Shown here piece after piece: positions 44,154-53,657 of a DNA stretch of 64,000 bases. The position numbers and the translations under genes were made by a program. The stretch is from Alistipes finegoldii DSM 17242 (GTDB taxonomy: Bacteria; Bacteroidota; Bacteroidia; Bacteroidales; Rikenellaceae): contig NC_018011.1 in NCBI RefSeq assembly GCF_000265365.1, positions 1,426,001-1,490,000 of the forward strand, given 5' to 3'. The notes under the pieces are model-generated. The model had not been told where the DNA came from. It did not search any database and saw only the letters and a list, made by a program, of their open reading frames with translations. Numbering within the stretch: position 1 is the first letter of the stretch; each line of letters opens with the position of its first letter.

Positions 44154-45740
44154 ATGGATACACGCGGATTCAAATTATGCGCGGCCGCCGTCGGAATTCT
44201 CCCCGTGACCGCAGGATGCACGGACCGAGCGCCGCAGGAGCATCCCAATATTCTCTTCATTCTCTCGGACGACCACACCTCGCAGAGCTGGGGCATTTAC
44301 GGCGGCATTCTGGCGCCGTACGCCGCCAACGACAACATCGCCCGCCTTGCCGCCGAAGGGTGCGTGCTGGACAACGCGTTCTGCACCAACTCGATCTCGG
44401 TGCCGAGCCGGGCCGCGATCCTCACCGGGCAGTACAGCCACCTGAACGGCGTCTACACGCTCGACGACGCACTGCGCCCCGAACAGGACAACATCGCCAA
44501 GCGGCTGCAGCAGGCCGGCTACCGGACGGCGCTGGTCGGCAAATGACATCTGAAAAAGGAACTGGCGGGATTCGACTATTACAGCGTTTTCCACGATCAG
44601 GGCACCTACCGCGACCCGGTATTCAAGACGGCCGAAAACTGGATGGACGACGACAAGGGCGTAGGCGGTGCGGTGGAAAAGGGATTCTCGACCGATCTGG
44701 TGACCGACAAGGCGATCCGCTGGATCAAAGAGCGGGACCGGACGAAGCCCTTTTCGGTGTTCTGCCACTTCAAGGCCACGCACGAACCGTGCGATTTCCC
44801 GGAGCGGTTCGCGCACCTTTACGACGGCGTGAGGTTCCCCGAACCGGAAAACCTGCTCGAATTCGGCCCCGCGAAGTCGGGCCGCACGTTCGCGGGCCAG
44901 CCGCTCGAAACGATGGCATGGCGCTGGAACAAGGCCTACACCGATCCGGAGAACTGGTGGACCTACTACCCCGAACTGCCTTTCTGCGGCGTCGAGGGCG
45001 ATTCGGTCGCCAACCGCCGGGCCATCTATCAGAAGCTCGTCCGCGACTACCCGCGCTGCGCCGCGGCGATCGACGACAACATCGGCCGTCTGCTCCGCAC
45101 GCTCGACGAAGAGGGGCTGGCGGAGAATACGGTCGTGATCTACGTCTCGGATCAGGGTTACTTCCTCGGAGAGCACGGATTCTTCGACAAGCGGATCATG
45201 TACGAGGAACCGCTGCGCATGCCCTTCGTGATCCGCTACCCGAAGGAGATTCCGGCCGGAACCCGCAACGGGGACATCGTCACCAACGTCGATTTCGCAT
45301 CGCTGCTGGCCGACTATGCCGGAGCCGAACCGCCGCAGCAGGCGCAGGGCCGCAGTTTCCGGAGCAACCTCGCGGGCGACACGCCGCAGGAGTGGCCCCG
45401 CAGCATGTATTACCGTTACTGGACCCAGCACGAAATACGCCCGGCGCACATGGGCATCCGCAACGACCGTTACAAGCTGATCTTCTTCTACGGCGACCGG
45501 CTCGGCATGACCGGCTCGGACGACTGCGTCTCGACGCCCTCGTGGGAGTTCTACGACCTCCGGACCGATCCGCACGAGAACCGGAACCAGTACGGCAACC
45601 CGGCCTATACGGAAGTGATCGGAGCGATGAAACGCGAGATGCTCGAACTGCGCCGACAATACAAGGACACCGACGAAGGGTCGGCGCGCATGCGGGAGAT
45701 CATGGAGACCCATTACGCCCCCGAAAGCGCAAAACACTAA
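44154..45740 (+). pseudogene. Sulfatase (S-type, type I) interrupted by an in-frame TGA
   Basis: Formylglycine sulfatase of the alkaline-phosphatase fold with lipoprotein signal (LPVTAGC). The modification motif is S82-V-P-S-R, the serine form that needs an anSME-type maturase. Codon 131 is TGA (44544-44546) where the invariant Trp of the GKWHL motif belongs; the frame then resumes HLKKELAGFDYYSVF and runs to 45740 with good sulfatase features (SDQGYFLGEHGFFDKR, MYEEPLRMPFVIRYP). A single G to A change (TGG to TGA) explains it. No SECIS-like context was identified and Sec at a Trp position would make no sense, so this is a nonsense mutation or base error. Confidence 0.9.
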
Positions 45741-45768
45741 CCGTCAGGATTAAAAAACAAAACCGAAC

Positions 45769-47172
45769 ATGAAATACCTACCCATTCTGCCGGCGGCCGC
45801 GGCCGCCGCAGGGATCGTCTCGTGCGGCACGGAGCCGAAACAACCCGATTACGTCAATTTCATCCTCATCAACCTCGACGACGCCGGAAACGGAGACTTC
45901 TCCTTCTCCGGAGCCTTGGGCTACAAAACCCCGAACATCGACCGGCTGGCCCTCGAAGGGATGCGGTACACCAACTTCTACGCCGCGCAGCCCATCAGCG
46001 GCGCATCCCGCGCAGGACTGCTCACGGGGTGCTACCCCAACCGCATCGGCTTCGCCCATGCGCCCAATCCGGGCTGCCCCTACGGCATCAGCGACGAGGA
46101 GGAGACCATCGCCGAAGTGCTCAAGAAACGCGACTACGCCACGGCGATCTTCGGCAAATGGCACCTCGGCGACGCCAAGAAGTTCCTGCCTCTGCAGCAC
46201 GGGTTCGACGAGTGGTACGGACTGCCCTACTCGAACGACATGTGGCCCTACCACCCCAAGTGGAAATTCCCCGACCTGCCGACCTACGAAGGCAACGAGA
46301 TACTGGGCTACAACCTCGACCAGACCACGCTCACCACGGACTATACCGAACGAAGCGTGAAGTTCATCCGCGAGAACAGGGAGCGCCCCTTCTTCCTCTA
46401 TCTGGCCCACTCGATGCCGCACGTGCCGCTGGCCGTCTCGGACAAATTCAAGGGCAAAAGCGAACAGGGGCTTTACGGCGACGTGATGATGGAGCTGGAC
46501 TGGAGCGTCGGCGAGGTGCTCCGGACGCTCGAAGAGCTGGGGCTGGAGCGCAATACGCTGGTGATCTTCACCTCGGACAACGGTCCGTGGATCGCCTACG
46601 GCAACCATGCCGGATCGACCGGAGGCCTGCGCGAAGCCAAGGCCACGACCTTCAACGGAGGACTCCGCGTGCCGCTTATCGCCCGCTGGAAAGGGACGAT
46701 ACCCGCGGGTACGGTCTGCGAACGGCTGGCCTCGAACATCGACCTGCTGCCGACCTTCGCCCAGATCGCCCAAGCGCCGCTGCCCGCACACAAGATCGAC
46801 GGCGTGAGCATGCTGCCGCTGCTCGAAGACCCCGACGCGGCGCCGGTCCGCGACGCGCTCTGTCTCTATTATCAGGACAACAGTCTCGAAGCCGTGACCG
46901 ACGGCACCTATAAATTGATTTTCCCGCACGACTACCTCGCCTACGGGACGCCCGGCGACGACGGCATGCCCGGCGAGATGATCCCACGCCGTGTCGAGGA
47001 AAAGGAGCTGTACGACATGCGGCGCGATCCGGGCGAACGCTGCAACGTGCTGTCGCAGCACCCCGAAATCGCTGAAAAACTGGAAGCGGTCGCCGAACGG
47101 TACCGTGCGGAGCTGGGCGACGACCTGACGGGCTGCGAAGGCACCGGACGGCGCAAGCCGGGATACAGATAA
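45769..47172 (+). CDS. Sulfatase (S-type, type I)
   Basis: The 467 aa protein has a lipobox (AAGIVSCGTE). The modification motif is S77-G-A-S-R (QPISGASRAGLLTG), the serine type with Ala in the third position, which the family tolerates. Metal and sulfate-binding motifs ILINLDDAG, AIFGKWHLGD, SMPHVPL and FTSDNGPW are intact, in contrast to the broken sulfatase upstream. It removes sulfate from a sugar of the target glycan; the ring position cannot be read from sequence. It starts 28 bp after the broken gene. Confidence 0.92.
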   Translation: MKYLPILPAAAAAAGIVSCGTEPKQPDYVNFILINLDDAGNGDFSFSGALGYKTPNIDRLALEGMRYTNFYAAQPISGASRAGLLTGCYPNRIGFAHAPNPGCPYGISDEEETIAEVLKKRDYATAIFGKWHLGDAKKFLPLQHGFDEWYGLPYSNDMWPYHPKWKFPDLPTYEGNEILGYNLDQTTLTTDYTERSVKFIRENRERPFFLYLAHSMPHVPLAVSDKFKGKSEQGLYGDVMMELDWSVGEVLRTLEELGLERNTLVIFTSDNGPWIAYGNHAGSTGGLREAKATTFNGGLRVPLIARWKGTIPAGTVCERLASNIDLLPTFAQIAQAPLPAHKIDGVSMLPLLEDPDAAPVRDALCLYYQDNSLEAVTDGTYKLIFPHDYLAYGTPGDDGMPGEMIPRRVEEKELYDMRRDPGERCNVLSQHPEIAEKLEAVAERYRAELGDDLTGCEGTGRRKPGYR

Positions 47173-47448
47173 TCCCGGCAACGACGGCCGGCAGAAACCG
47201 TCCCGGAGAGAGGCCGGGCAACGCGAATCCCGCGAAACAGCCCGGTCCGCCAAACAGCCGACTTGCCGGATACGCCCGGACGGTTTTTACCGGACCGGAG
47301 CGCTTTCCGCACCATCATCCGTCCCGAACCGCCCCGGACCGAACGGCTATCCGAACCGCACGGACAACCGGATTGCACGCCGGCCGGACCGAGACACGCC
47401 TTCGGACAAAAACAAAGGGCGCTGCATGTCAGCGCCCTCATTTATCTT
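47173..47448. other. GC-rich low-complexity intergenic region
   Basis: 276 bases between convergent genes, dominated by CCGGAC, CCGCC and related words without a single clean period. It ends with the DUF3467 terminator (47417-47437). No gene or RNA is supported. Confidence 0.6.
47408..47437 (-). terminator. Terminator of the DUF3467 gene
   Basis: On the minus strand GGGCGCTG / CAGCGCCC (47417-47437) with a five-base loop, followed by TTTGTTTTTG. It lies about 10 bp past the stop codon. Confidence 0.85.
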
Positions 47449-47754
47449 TTAAGCCTCGCCCATCTTCGGTCCCGTCTCGGAAGCCGGCGAAGGGGTCGGA
47501 ATCTCGATCTTGCCCACGTTGCTCTCGTAGCGGACGATGTTTTCCTGCAGCGAACGCAACAGCCGTTTGGCATGTTCAGGCGTAAGGATGATGCGGCTTT
47601 TGACACGCGCCTTCTGCACGCCGGGCAGCACCGCGGCGAAGTCGATGATGAACTCCGAGGTGGAGTGGGAGATGATCGCCAGATTCGAATAGTTGCCCTG
47701 AGCGATCGTATCGTCGAGTTCGAGGTCGATCCCGAATTGTTTCATTTCTGCCAT
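47449..47754 (-). CDS. DUF3467 family protein
   Basis: A 101 aa small cytoplasmic protein, widespread and conserved in Bacteroidetes, of unknown function. The family pattern is seen in YSNLAIISHSTSEFIIDFAAVLPGVQKARVKSRIILTPEHAKRLL. This is followed by a short Pro/Ser tail. It has a stand-alone transcript with its own terminator, divergent from the LysE gene. Confidence 0.9.
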   Translation of the reverse strand: MAEMKQFGIDLELDDTIAQGNYSNLAIISHSTSEFIIDFAAVLPGVQKARVKSRIILTPEHAKRLLRSLQENIVRYESNVGKIEIPTPSPASETGPKMGEA

Positions 47755-47886
47755 AGGCCCGATTGTTGTTTATGCAAAAATACTGACTAACAAGTACCGA
47801 TATACAACTATGCGGCCAAAGTTTTCGATATTTTATCAACATATCGGCCATTTCAGACAATCCGGCGCGCCCTTTTTTTGCCTCCC

Positions 47887-47919
47887 TTTGGCGGATGTCC
47901 GAGGTTTTTAGTATCTTTG
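47887..47919 (+). promoter_or_regulatory. Promoter of the lysE-cmk-ispH cluster
   Basis: TTTG (47887-47890), 21 bp spacer, TATCTTTG (47912-47919), about 28 bp before the ATG at 47948. Confidence 0.8.
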
Positions 47920-47947
47920 CTCACTGAAAACTCCGCAACAAGCGAAA

Positions 47948-48625
47948 ATGGGATTTGAATTTCTGGACGTTATGTTCCGCGGCATCTGCGTGGGTGTCGC
48001 CGCATCGATCACCGTCGGCCCCGTAGCCGTGCTCTGCATCCAGCGCACGCTGTCGAAAAGCCGCCGTTCGGGGATCGTATCGGGTTTGGGCGTCGCCTGC
48101 GCCGACACTTTCATGGCCATGGCGGCGCTGTTCTTCTATTCGATGCTCCAGACCCAGATCGAGCAGTACAACACGCTGCTGCGCGTGATCGGCGGCATCT
48201 TCGTGGTGATCGTCGGCGTCTACATCTTCGCCCAGAACCCCGTCCCCCAGATCCGCCGCAACCGCGCGGGCAAAACCTCGCTGTGGCAGGATTTCGCCTC
48301 GATCTTCGGGCTTACGATCGCCAACTTCATCATGGTCATCCCCTATATCCTCGCCTTCTTCGCCGTCTTCAAGATTTCGGGCGGCGACATCTCGCACGAG
48401 GGAGTGGGAGGATTCATCCGCGCGGCGTTCACCATCGCGGGATTCTTCGGCGGCGCCGCGGCATGGTGGACGATGCTGGCTTTCGTCATCAACCTCTTCC
48501 GCCGCCGTTTCCGCCCCCGCCACATGCTGACGATCAACCACGTCGCGGGCCTTATCATCGGCATACTGGGTATTTACACGATACTTTCAACATTCCTTGA
48601 TATATTCCCCAATGTCGGATACTAA
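47948..48625 (+). CDS. LysE/RhtB family amino-acid exporter
   Basis: The 225 aa protein has about six membrane helices. The N-terminal family motif GVAASITVGPVAVLCIQRTLSKSRRSGIVSGLGVACAD is clear. Family members export amino acids such as lysine or threonine; the substrate here is unknown. Its end overlaps cmk by 14 bp. Confidence 0.88.
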   Translation: MGFEFLDVMFRGICVGVAASITVGPVAVLCIQRTLSKSRRSGIVSGLGVACADTFMAMAALFFYSMLQTQIEQYNTLLRVIGGIFVVIVGVYIFAQNPVPQIRRNRAGKTSLWQDFASIFGLTIANFIMVIPYILAFFAVFKISGGDISHEGVGGFIRAAFTIAGFFGGAAAWWTMLAFVINLFRRRFRPRHMLTINHVAGLIIGILGIYTILSTFLDIFPNVGY

Positions 48626-49310
48626 ACACAAGATCATAATCGCCGTAGACGGATTCTCGTCGTGCGGAAAGAGCACGTTCGCCAAAGCCATCGCCCGGCG
48701 TCTGGGCTACATTTTCATCGACACGGGCGCCATGTACCGCGCCGTGACGCTCTATGCGCTCGAACACGGAGCGATCCGTTCGGGCATCGTCGACGAAGAC
48801 GCGGTCGTCGGGCTGCTCGACCAAATTACGATCACGTTCCGGTTCAATCCCGAACGCGGCGCCAGCGACATCTACGTGAACGGCGATCTGGCGGAGGGCA
48901 AAATCCGGACGATCGAGGTCAGCAACTGCGTGAGCCAAGTGAGCGCCATTCCGGCCGTGCGCCGCAAGCTGGTGGCCATGCAGCAGGAGATGGGACGCCG
49001 CCGCGGCGTGGTGATGGACGGCCGCGACATCGGCACGGTGGTATTCCCCGACGCCGAACTGAAGATTTTCATGACGGCCGACCCCAAGGTGCGGGCCTGC
49101 CGCCGTTACGACGAACTGCGCGCCAAGGGCGACGACGTATCGCTGGAGGAGATCGAGCGCAATGTCCGCGAGCGCGACAAGGCCGACATGAGCCGTGCCA
49201 TATCGCCCCTGCGGCAGGCCGACGACGCTGTCGTGCTGGACAACAGCTGCATGACGGTCGAGCAGCAGATGGCGTGGTTTATGACGGAATTGGAACGTAT
49301 AAACAAATAA
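48612..49310 (+). CDS. cmk: Cytidylate kinase
   Basis: Phosphorylates CMP and dCMP with ATP. The 232 aa protein starts at ATG 48612. It shows P-loop AVDGFSSCGKSTFAK, YIFIDTGAMYRAVTLYAL, GRDIGTVVFPDAELKIFMTA and RDKADMSRAISPLRQADDAVVLDNS, which are diagnostic. Length and order are normal. It overlaps the exporter gene and is followed by ispH after 21 bp. Confidence 0.95.
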   Translation: MSDTKHKIIIAVDGFSSCGKSTFAKAIARRLGYIFIDTGAMYRAVTLYALEHGAIRSGIVDEDAVVGLLDQITITFRFNPERGASDIYVNGDLAEGKIRTIEVSNCVSQVSAIPAVRRKLVAMQQEMGRRRGVVMDGRDIGTVVFPDAELKIFMTADPKVRACRRYDELRAKGDDVSLEEIERNVRERDKADMSRAISPLRQADDAVVLDNSCMTVEQQMAWFMTELERINK

Positions 49311-49331
49311 ACGAGTCGGGCGAACGGCACG

Positions 49332-50210
49332 ATGAAGGATTTGCGAATAGAAATCGACGATAAATCGGGCTTCTGCTTCGGCGTGGTCCGGGCCATTTCG
49401 GAGGCCGAGAAGGCCCTCGCAGGGGGAGAAACGGTCTATTCGCTGGGCGACATCGTCCACAACCGGATCGAAGTGCAGCGGCTCGAAAAGCTGGGACTGA
49501 GCACCGTGACCCATGCCGACATGCCCCGCCTGACGGGCCGCCGGCTCTTCATCAGGGCGCACGGGGAGCCGCCGACGACCTACGCACGGGCCGCGGAACT
49601 GGGCATCGAAGTGATCGACGCCACCTGCCCGGTAGTCGCCCGTCTGCAGGCCCGCGTCGTCAAGGCCCACGAACGGATGCGCCCGGCCGGAGGGCAGGTC
49701 GTGATCCTCGGAAAACGGGGCCACGCCGAAGTGGTCGGACTCACGGGGCAGGTCCCCGACCAAACGATCGTGGTCGAAGGGGAGGCGGACCTCAGTCAGA
49801 TCGACTTCACGCGCCCGGTGTACTTCCTCTCGCAGACAACCCAAAGCATCGCCCTGTTCGAAACGCTGGGGGCCGAAATGCGCCGCCGGGCGGCCAATCC
49901 CGCCGACGTGCATATCGACGACACGATCTGCCGGCAGGTCTCCAGCCGCGAACAGCACCTGCAGGAGTTCGCACGGCGGTTCGACGCGGTGGTTTTCGTC
50001 TGCGGACGCAAATCGTCGAACGGCAGGGTGCTCTTCGAAGTGTGCCGCACGGCCAACCCCCGGACCTGCAACATCGAGGAAGCCGCGGAGATCGACCCCG
50101 CATGGTTCGAAGGCGCGGAATCGGTCGGCATATGCGGCGCCACCTCCACGCCCAAATGGCTCATGCAGGAGGTCGCCGACCGCATCGGGAAGATCGGAAA
50201 GGGAAAATAG
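49332..50210 (+). CDS. ispH: 4-hydroxy-3-methylbut-2-enyl diphosphate reductase
   Basis: Last step of the MEP isoprenoid pathway, a 4Fe-4S enzyme. The 292 aa protein has cluster-ligand cysteines in GFCFGVVRAI, DATCPVV and VFVCGRKSSN or the nearby TICRQVSSRE. IRAHGEPPTTY and ICGATSTPKWL are also typical. It forms the cmk-ispH pair that is common in Bacteroidetes. IspH feeds undecaprenyl phosphate synthesis, which the exopolysaccharide pathway uses. Confidence 0.94.
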   Translation: MKDLRIEIDDKSGFCFGVVRAISEAEKALAGGETVYSLGDIVHNRIEVQRLEKLGLSTVTHADMPRLTGRRLFIRAHGEPPTTYARAAELGIEVIDATCPVVARLQARVVKAHERMRPAGGQVVILGKRGHAEVVGLTGQVPDQTIVVEGEADLSQIDFTRPVYFLSQTTQSIALFETLGAEMRRRAANPADVHIDDTICRQVSSREQHLQEFARRFDAVVFVCGRKSSNGRVLFEVCRTANPRTCNIEEAAEIDPAWFEGAESVGICGATSTPKWLMQEVADRIGKIGKGK

Positions 50211-50341
50211 ATGACAGAACAGCCGCCTGCGGCAAGGCCCCTCAAGAGGGGAGGACGGCAAAATTACAAACGACGCCAACGGCGGCGACCACGACCGGCC
50301 AAAGGCGCTGCAACGATACGAATCCAACAAAAACTGCTGTT

Positions 50342-50812
50342 ATGAAATACTTCATCCGCTCGTTAAAATATTTCGTCGCCTTGTGCGTTCTATGTGCAGC
50401 GATCATGGCGCTGAACCGGCTGTCGGGCTTCGCGACGCTGACGCTCGAAGAGACCTTCTACGTGATGTTCCATACCACGCGCGGCATGATGCTGCCCGCG
50501 GTAATCGTCCTGCTCGCAGCCTTCTACCCCAAATTCGGCTTCGTACAGCGTAAGGTCGAGGGCGACGTCGGGGAGAACCGTGAACAGATCGTAAACGCCT
50601 TCAAATCGGCAGGCTTTTCGCTTCGCACCGACGAGGACGGCGTAATGACGTTCCGCGCCGACGGCCTGCTGCGCAAGCTGACGCTGCTGGGAGAAGACGA
50701 GATAAAAGTTTCACAGTACGGACAGTGGATCCTGCTCGACGGCATACGCCGCGGCGTGGCCAGAGCCGGATACAAGCTGGATTCGTACATACAAATGACA
50801 AAACATGATTAG
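50342..50812 (+). CDS. Small membrane protein of unknown function
   Basis: The 156 aa protein starts at ATG 50342. Two N-terminal membrane helices (YFVALCVLCAAIMAL and MMLPAVIVLLAAFYPKFGF) are followed by a soluble alpha/beta part of about 90 residues (GENREQIVNAFKSAGFSLRTDEDGVMTFRADG). I do not recognise a named family. Its stop overlaps the start of the S41 protease gene by 8 bp, so the two are likely translated together. Confidence 0.8.
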   Translation: MKYFIRSLKYFVALCVLCAAIMALNRLSGFATLTLEETFYVMFHTTRGMMLPAVIVLLAAFYPKFGFVQRKVEGDVGENREQIVNAFKSAGFSLRTDEDGVMTFRADGLLRKLTLLGEDEIKVSQYGQWILLDGIRRGVARAGYKLDSYIQMTKHD

Positions 50813-52469
50813 AAAAGGATACCGTTATCTGCTCACGGCCGCCGCTGCCGCTTCGGCGGCAGCCCTGCTGACCTTCGCCGCCCGCAACGACTTCGGGCTG
50901 GGGCGCAACATGGAGATTACGGTCAATATGATGCGCGAACTGTCGCTGAGCTATGTAGACCCGGTGGACCCCGACAAACTCATGGAAGGGGCCGCCGAAG
51001 GCATGGTCCGCGACCTCGATCCGTACACCGAATTCATCCCTGAGGAGCAAATGTCCGACTTCGAGCTGCTCACCACGGGCAAATACGGCGGCGTGGGATC
51101 GCTCATCCGCCAAAAGGGCGACTGGGTGAAGATCGCCCAGCCCTACAAGGGTTCGCCCGCCGACCGGGCCGGGCTGAAGATCGGCGACAAGATCCTCGCC
51201 ATCGACGGCAAGGACGCCAAAGGCTTTACGACCGAGCAGGTCAGCTCCCGGCTCAAGGGGGAGCCGGGCAGCAAGGTCAAGGTGACCGTCGAGCACCTCG
51301 ACGGCAGCACCGAGACCGTCACCCTGCAGCGCGAGCGCATCTCCATTCCGGGCGTGCCTTACACCGGCTGGGTGGCCGACGGCATCGGTTACATCCGTCA
51401 CAGCGACTTTACCGAAGGGTGTTACGAAGACATGCGCGCAGCCGTCGAGAAGCTGCGCACCGGGGGAGAACTGAAGGGTCTGATCCTCGATTACCGCAGC
51501 AACGGCGGCGGCATCATGCAGGAGGCGATCAAGATTCTGGGCATGTTCGTTCCCAAAGGCACCGAGGTGGTAAGCACCAAAGGCCGTACGGAGGATTCGC
51601 GGCAGGTTTACCGCACCTCGTCGGAGCCGATCCTCCCCGACCTGCCGCTGGCGGTGCTCATCAACGGCAATTCGGCATCGGCGTCGGAGATCGTGACCGG
51701 CGCCTTGCAGGACCTCGACCGTGCGGTGGTCATCGGCCAGCGCAGCTACGGCAAGGGGCTTGTGCAATCGCCGCGGCCGCTGGGCTACAACGCCATGCTG
51801 AAGCTCACCACGGCCAAATACTACATCCCTTCGGGCCGCTGCATTCAGGCCATCGACTACTCCCACTCGCAGGAGGGTTCGGTAAAGGCCATACCCGACT
51901 CGCTCATCACCGAGTACCGGACCCGCGCCGGGCGCAAGGTCTACGACGGCGGGGGCATCATGCCCGACATCCGCACCGAACCCGAATACATCAGCCGCTT
52001 CGCGATGACGCTCTATGCGCTGGGATTCGTCGAGGATTTCGGCGACGACTACATGCGGCGTCATCCGGATCAACGGATCGACATCCGCAACTTCTCGATC
52101 ACGGACCGGGATTACGCCGATTTCGCCGAATTCATGAAAGACAAGAAGGTGCCCTACGAATCGGACACCCGCCGCGCCCTCAAAGCGCTGAAAAAGGCCG
52201 CCGAGGACGACCGTTTCGCAGACCTCAAGGAGAAGTTCGACCGCGTCGAAGCCGAACTGAAGGACGACACGCAGACCAATCTGGAAACCTACCGCAAGGA
52301 GATCGTCGAGACGATCAACAACGACATCGTCATGCGCCACGGGTACTCCGAAGGGGTCATCGAACACTCGCTCAAAGACGATCCGGAGGTACTGCGCGCC
52401 ACGGAGATACTCGGCGACGGCGCGGCATACACCCGCATCGTCACCGAGCAGGACACGCCGCGCAAATAA
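50805..52469 (+). CDS. S41 family carboxy-terminal processing protease
   Basis: Periplasmic serine protease related to CtpA/Prc. The 554 aa protein has an N-terminal signal/anchor, a PDZ domain (GGVGSLIRQKGDWVKIAQPYKGSPADRAGLKIGDKILAIDGK in the family order) and a catalytic core with the Ser in NGNSASASEIV and the Lys in GQRSYGKGLVQS. The Lys follows the Ser at the usual spacing. The C-terminal helical tail is typical of Bacteroidetes members. It cleaves C-terminal tails of envelope proteins. A sensor kinase gene follows after 9 bp. Confidence 0.93.
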   Translation: MIRKGYRYLLTAAAAASAAALLTFAARNDFGLGRNMEITVNMMRELSLSYVDPVDPDKLMEGAAEGMVRDLDPYTEFIPEEQMSDFELLTTGKYGGVGSLIRQKGDWVKIAQPYKGSPADRAGLKIGDKILAIDGKDAKGFTTEQVSSRLKGEPGSKVKVTVEHLDGSTETVTLQRERISIPGVPYTGWVADGIGYIRHSDFTEGCYEDMRAAVEKLRTGGELKGLILDYRSNGGGIMQEAIKILGMFVPKGTEVVSTKGRTEDSRQVYRTSSEPILPDLPLAVLINGNSASASEIVTGALQDLDRAVVIGQRSYGKGLVQSPRPLGYNAMLKLTTAKYYIPSGRCIQAIDYSHSQEGSVKAIPDSLITEYRTRAGRKVYDGGGIMPDIRTEPEYISRFAMTLYALGFVEDFGDDYMRRHPDQRIDIRNFSITDRDYADFAEFMKDKKVPYESDTRRALKALKKAAEDDRFADLKEKFDRVEAELKDDTQTNLETYRKEIVETINNDIVMRHGYSEGVIEHSLKDDPEVLRATEILGDGAAYTRIVTEQDTPRK

Positions 52470-52478
52470 CCGACAGCC

Positions 52479-53657
52479 ATGAAGATCCGCCGCGACATAT
52501 TCTCGTTCCGCAACCGCGTGGTGGTCATCATCGTGGGCATAGCCCTCGGCATGGTCTCGCTGCTCTACACCAACAACATGGCCAAGCGGCTCAAGGAGAA
52601 GGAGCAGCACGACGTGGCGTTGTGGGCGCACGCCATGGAGCGGGTCAACCGCGACGTGATGGGCGGTTCGATGGAGGACCCGCTCATTCAGGACATCGTC
52701 TCCAACGGCAACAACATCCCGTTCATCATCACCAACGAGAACCTCGAAGTGTTCCGGTCGCACCTGATTCCGGACAAGATCATCGACCACCCCGACCGTC
52801 TGCGCAGGATGATCGACAAACTGACGGAGGAGAATCCGCCGCGCACGGTGCGGTTCTGGTGGTCGAACGACCATTACCACATCATCTTTTACGGCCGCTC
52901 GGCGCTGCTCAAATCGCTCTACTACTTCCCGTACGTGCAGATTCTGGTCATCACGGCCTTCATCATGCTGGGATTCATCGCTTTCCGCTCATCGAAACAC
53001 GACGAGCAGAACCGCGTATGGATCGGTCTGGCCAAAGAGACGGCCCACCAGCTGGGCACGCCGACCTCGTCGCTTCTGGGATGGATCGAATACCTGCGTT
53101 CGCAGGACGTGGATCAGGGAGCCGTCGAGGAGATGAACAAGGACCTCACGCACCTGATGAAGATCGTGGACCGCTTCTCGAAAATCGGCTCCGAGACGCC
53201 CCTCACGCCGGCCAATATCAACGAGATCGTGGGCGAATCGGTCATGTATTTCCGCAAACGCATCCCGCGCAACGTTACGCTCGACTACAACGGACTGGCC
53301 ATCGCTCCGGTGCAGGCCAACATCAACGCCGCACTGTTCGAATGGGTCGTCGAAAACCTGATGAAAAACTCACTCGATGCCCTGCAGGGCCACGGCTCGA
53401 TCGACGTACATATCTCGTCGGACGAGAAAAACGTGATGATCGACGTCAAAGACACGGGCAAAGGCATTCCCAAGAGCAACTGGAAACGCATCTTCGAACC
53501 GGGATTCACCACCAAGACCCGCGGCTGGGGTCTGGGACTTTCGCTCTCGCGCCGCATCGTCGAGGACTACCATCAGGGTAAAATCGCCGTCATCGAATCG
53601 GAAATCGGCAAAGGCACCACGATCCGCATCACGCTCAAACGCATCTTCGAAGGATGA
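52479..53657 (+). CDS. Membrane sensor histidine kinase
   Basis: The 392 aa protein has two membrane helices (VVVIIVGIALGMVSLLY and ILVITAFIMLGFIAF) flanking an extracytoplasmic sensor of about 140 residues, with no HAMP domain. The dimerisation box is unusual in sequence, KETAHQLGTPTSSL with H190, the HPK type common in Bacteroidetes. The ATPase domain has ENLMKNSLDAL, DTGKGIP and GWGLGLSLSRRIV. No partner response regulator is adjacent. The DUF4271 gene overlaps by ATGA. Confidence 0.92.
   Translation: MKIRRDIFSFRNRVVVIIVGIALGMVSLLYTNNMAKRLKEKEQHDVALWAHAMERVNRDVMGGSMEDPLIQDIVSNGNNIPFIITNENLEVFRSHLIPDKIIDHPDRLRRMIDKLTEENPPRTVRFWWSNDHYHIIFYGRSALLKSLYYFPYVQILVITAFIMLGFIAFRSSKHDEQNRVWIGLAKETAHQLGTPTSSLLGWIEYLRSQDVDQGAVEEMNKDLTHLMKIVDRFSKIGSETPLTPANINEIVGESVMYFRKRIPRNVTLDYNGLAIAPVQANINAALFEWVVENLMKNSLDALQGHGSIDVHISSDEKNVMIDVKDTGKGIPKSNWKRIFEPGFTTKTRGWGLGLSLSRRIVEDYHQGKIAVIESEIGKGTTIRITLKRIFEG

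Noticed and set aside
44544..44546. Selenocysteine at the sulfatase TGA
   Set aside because: The site is a conserved Trp, not a Cys position, and I saw no SECIS-type hairpin immediately after it.
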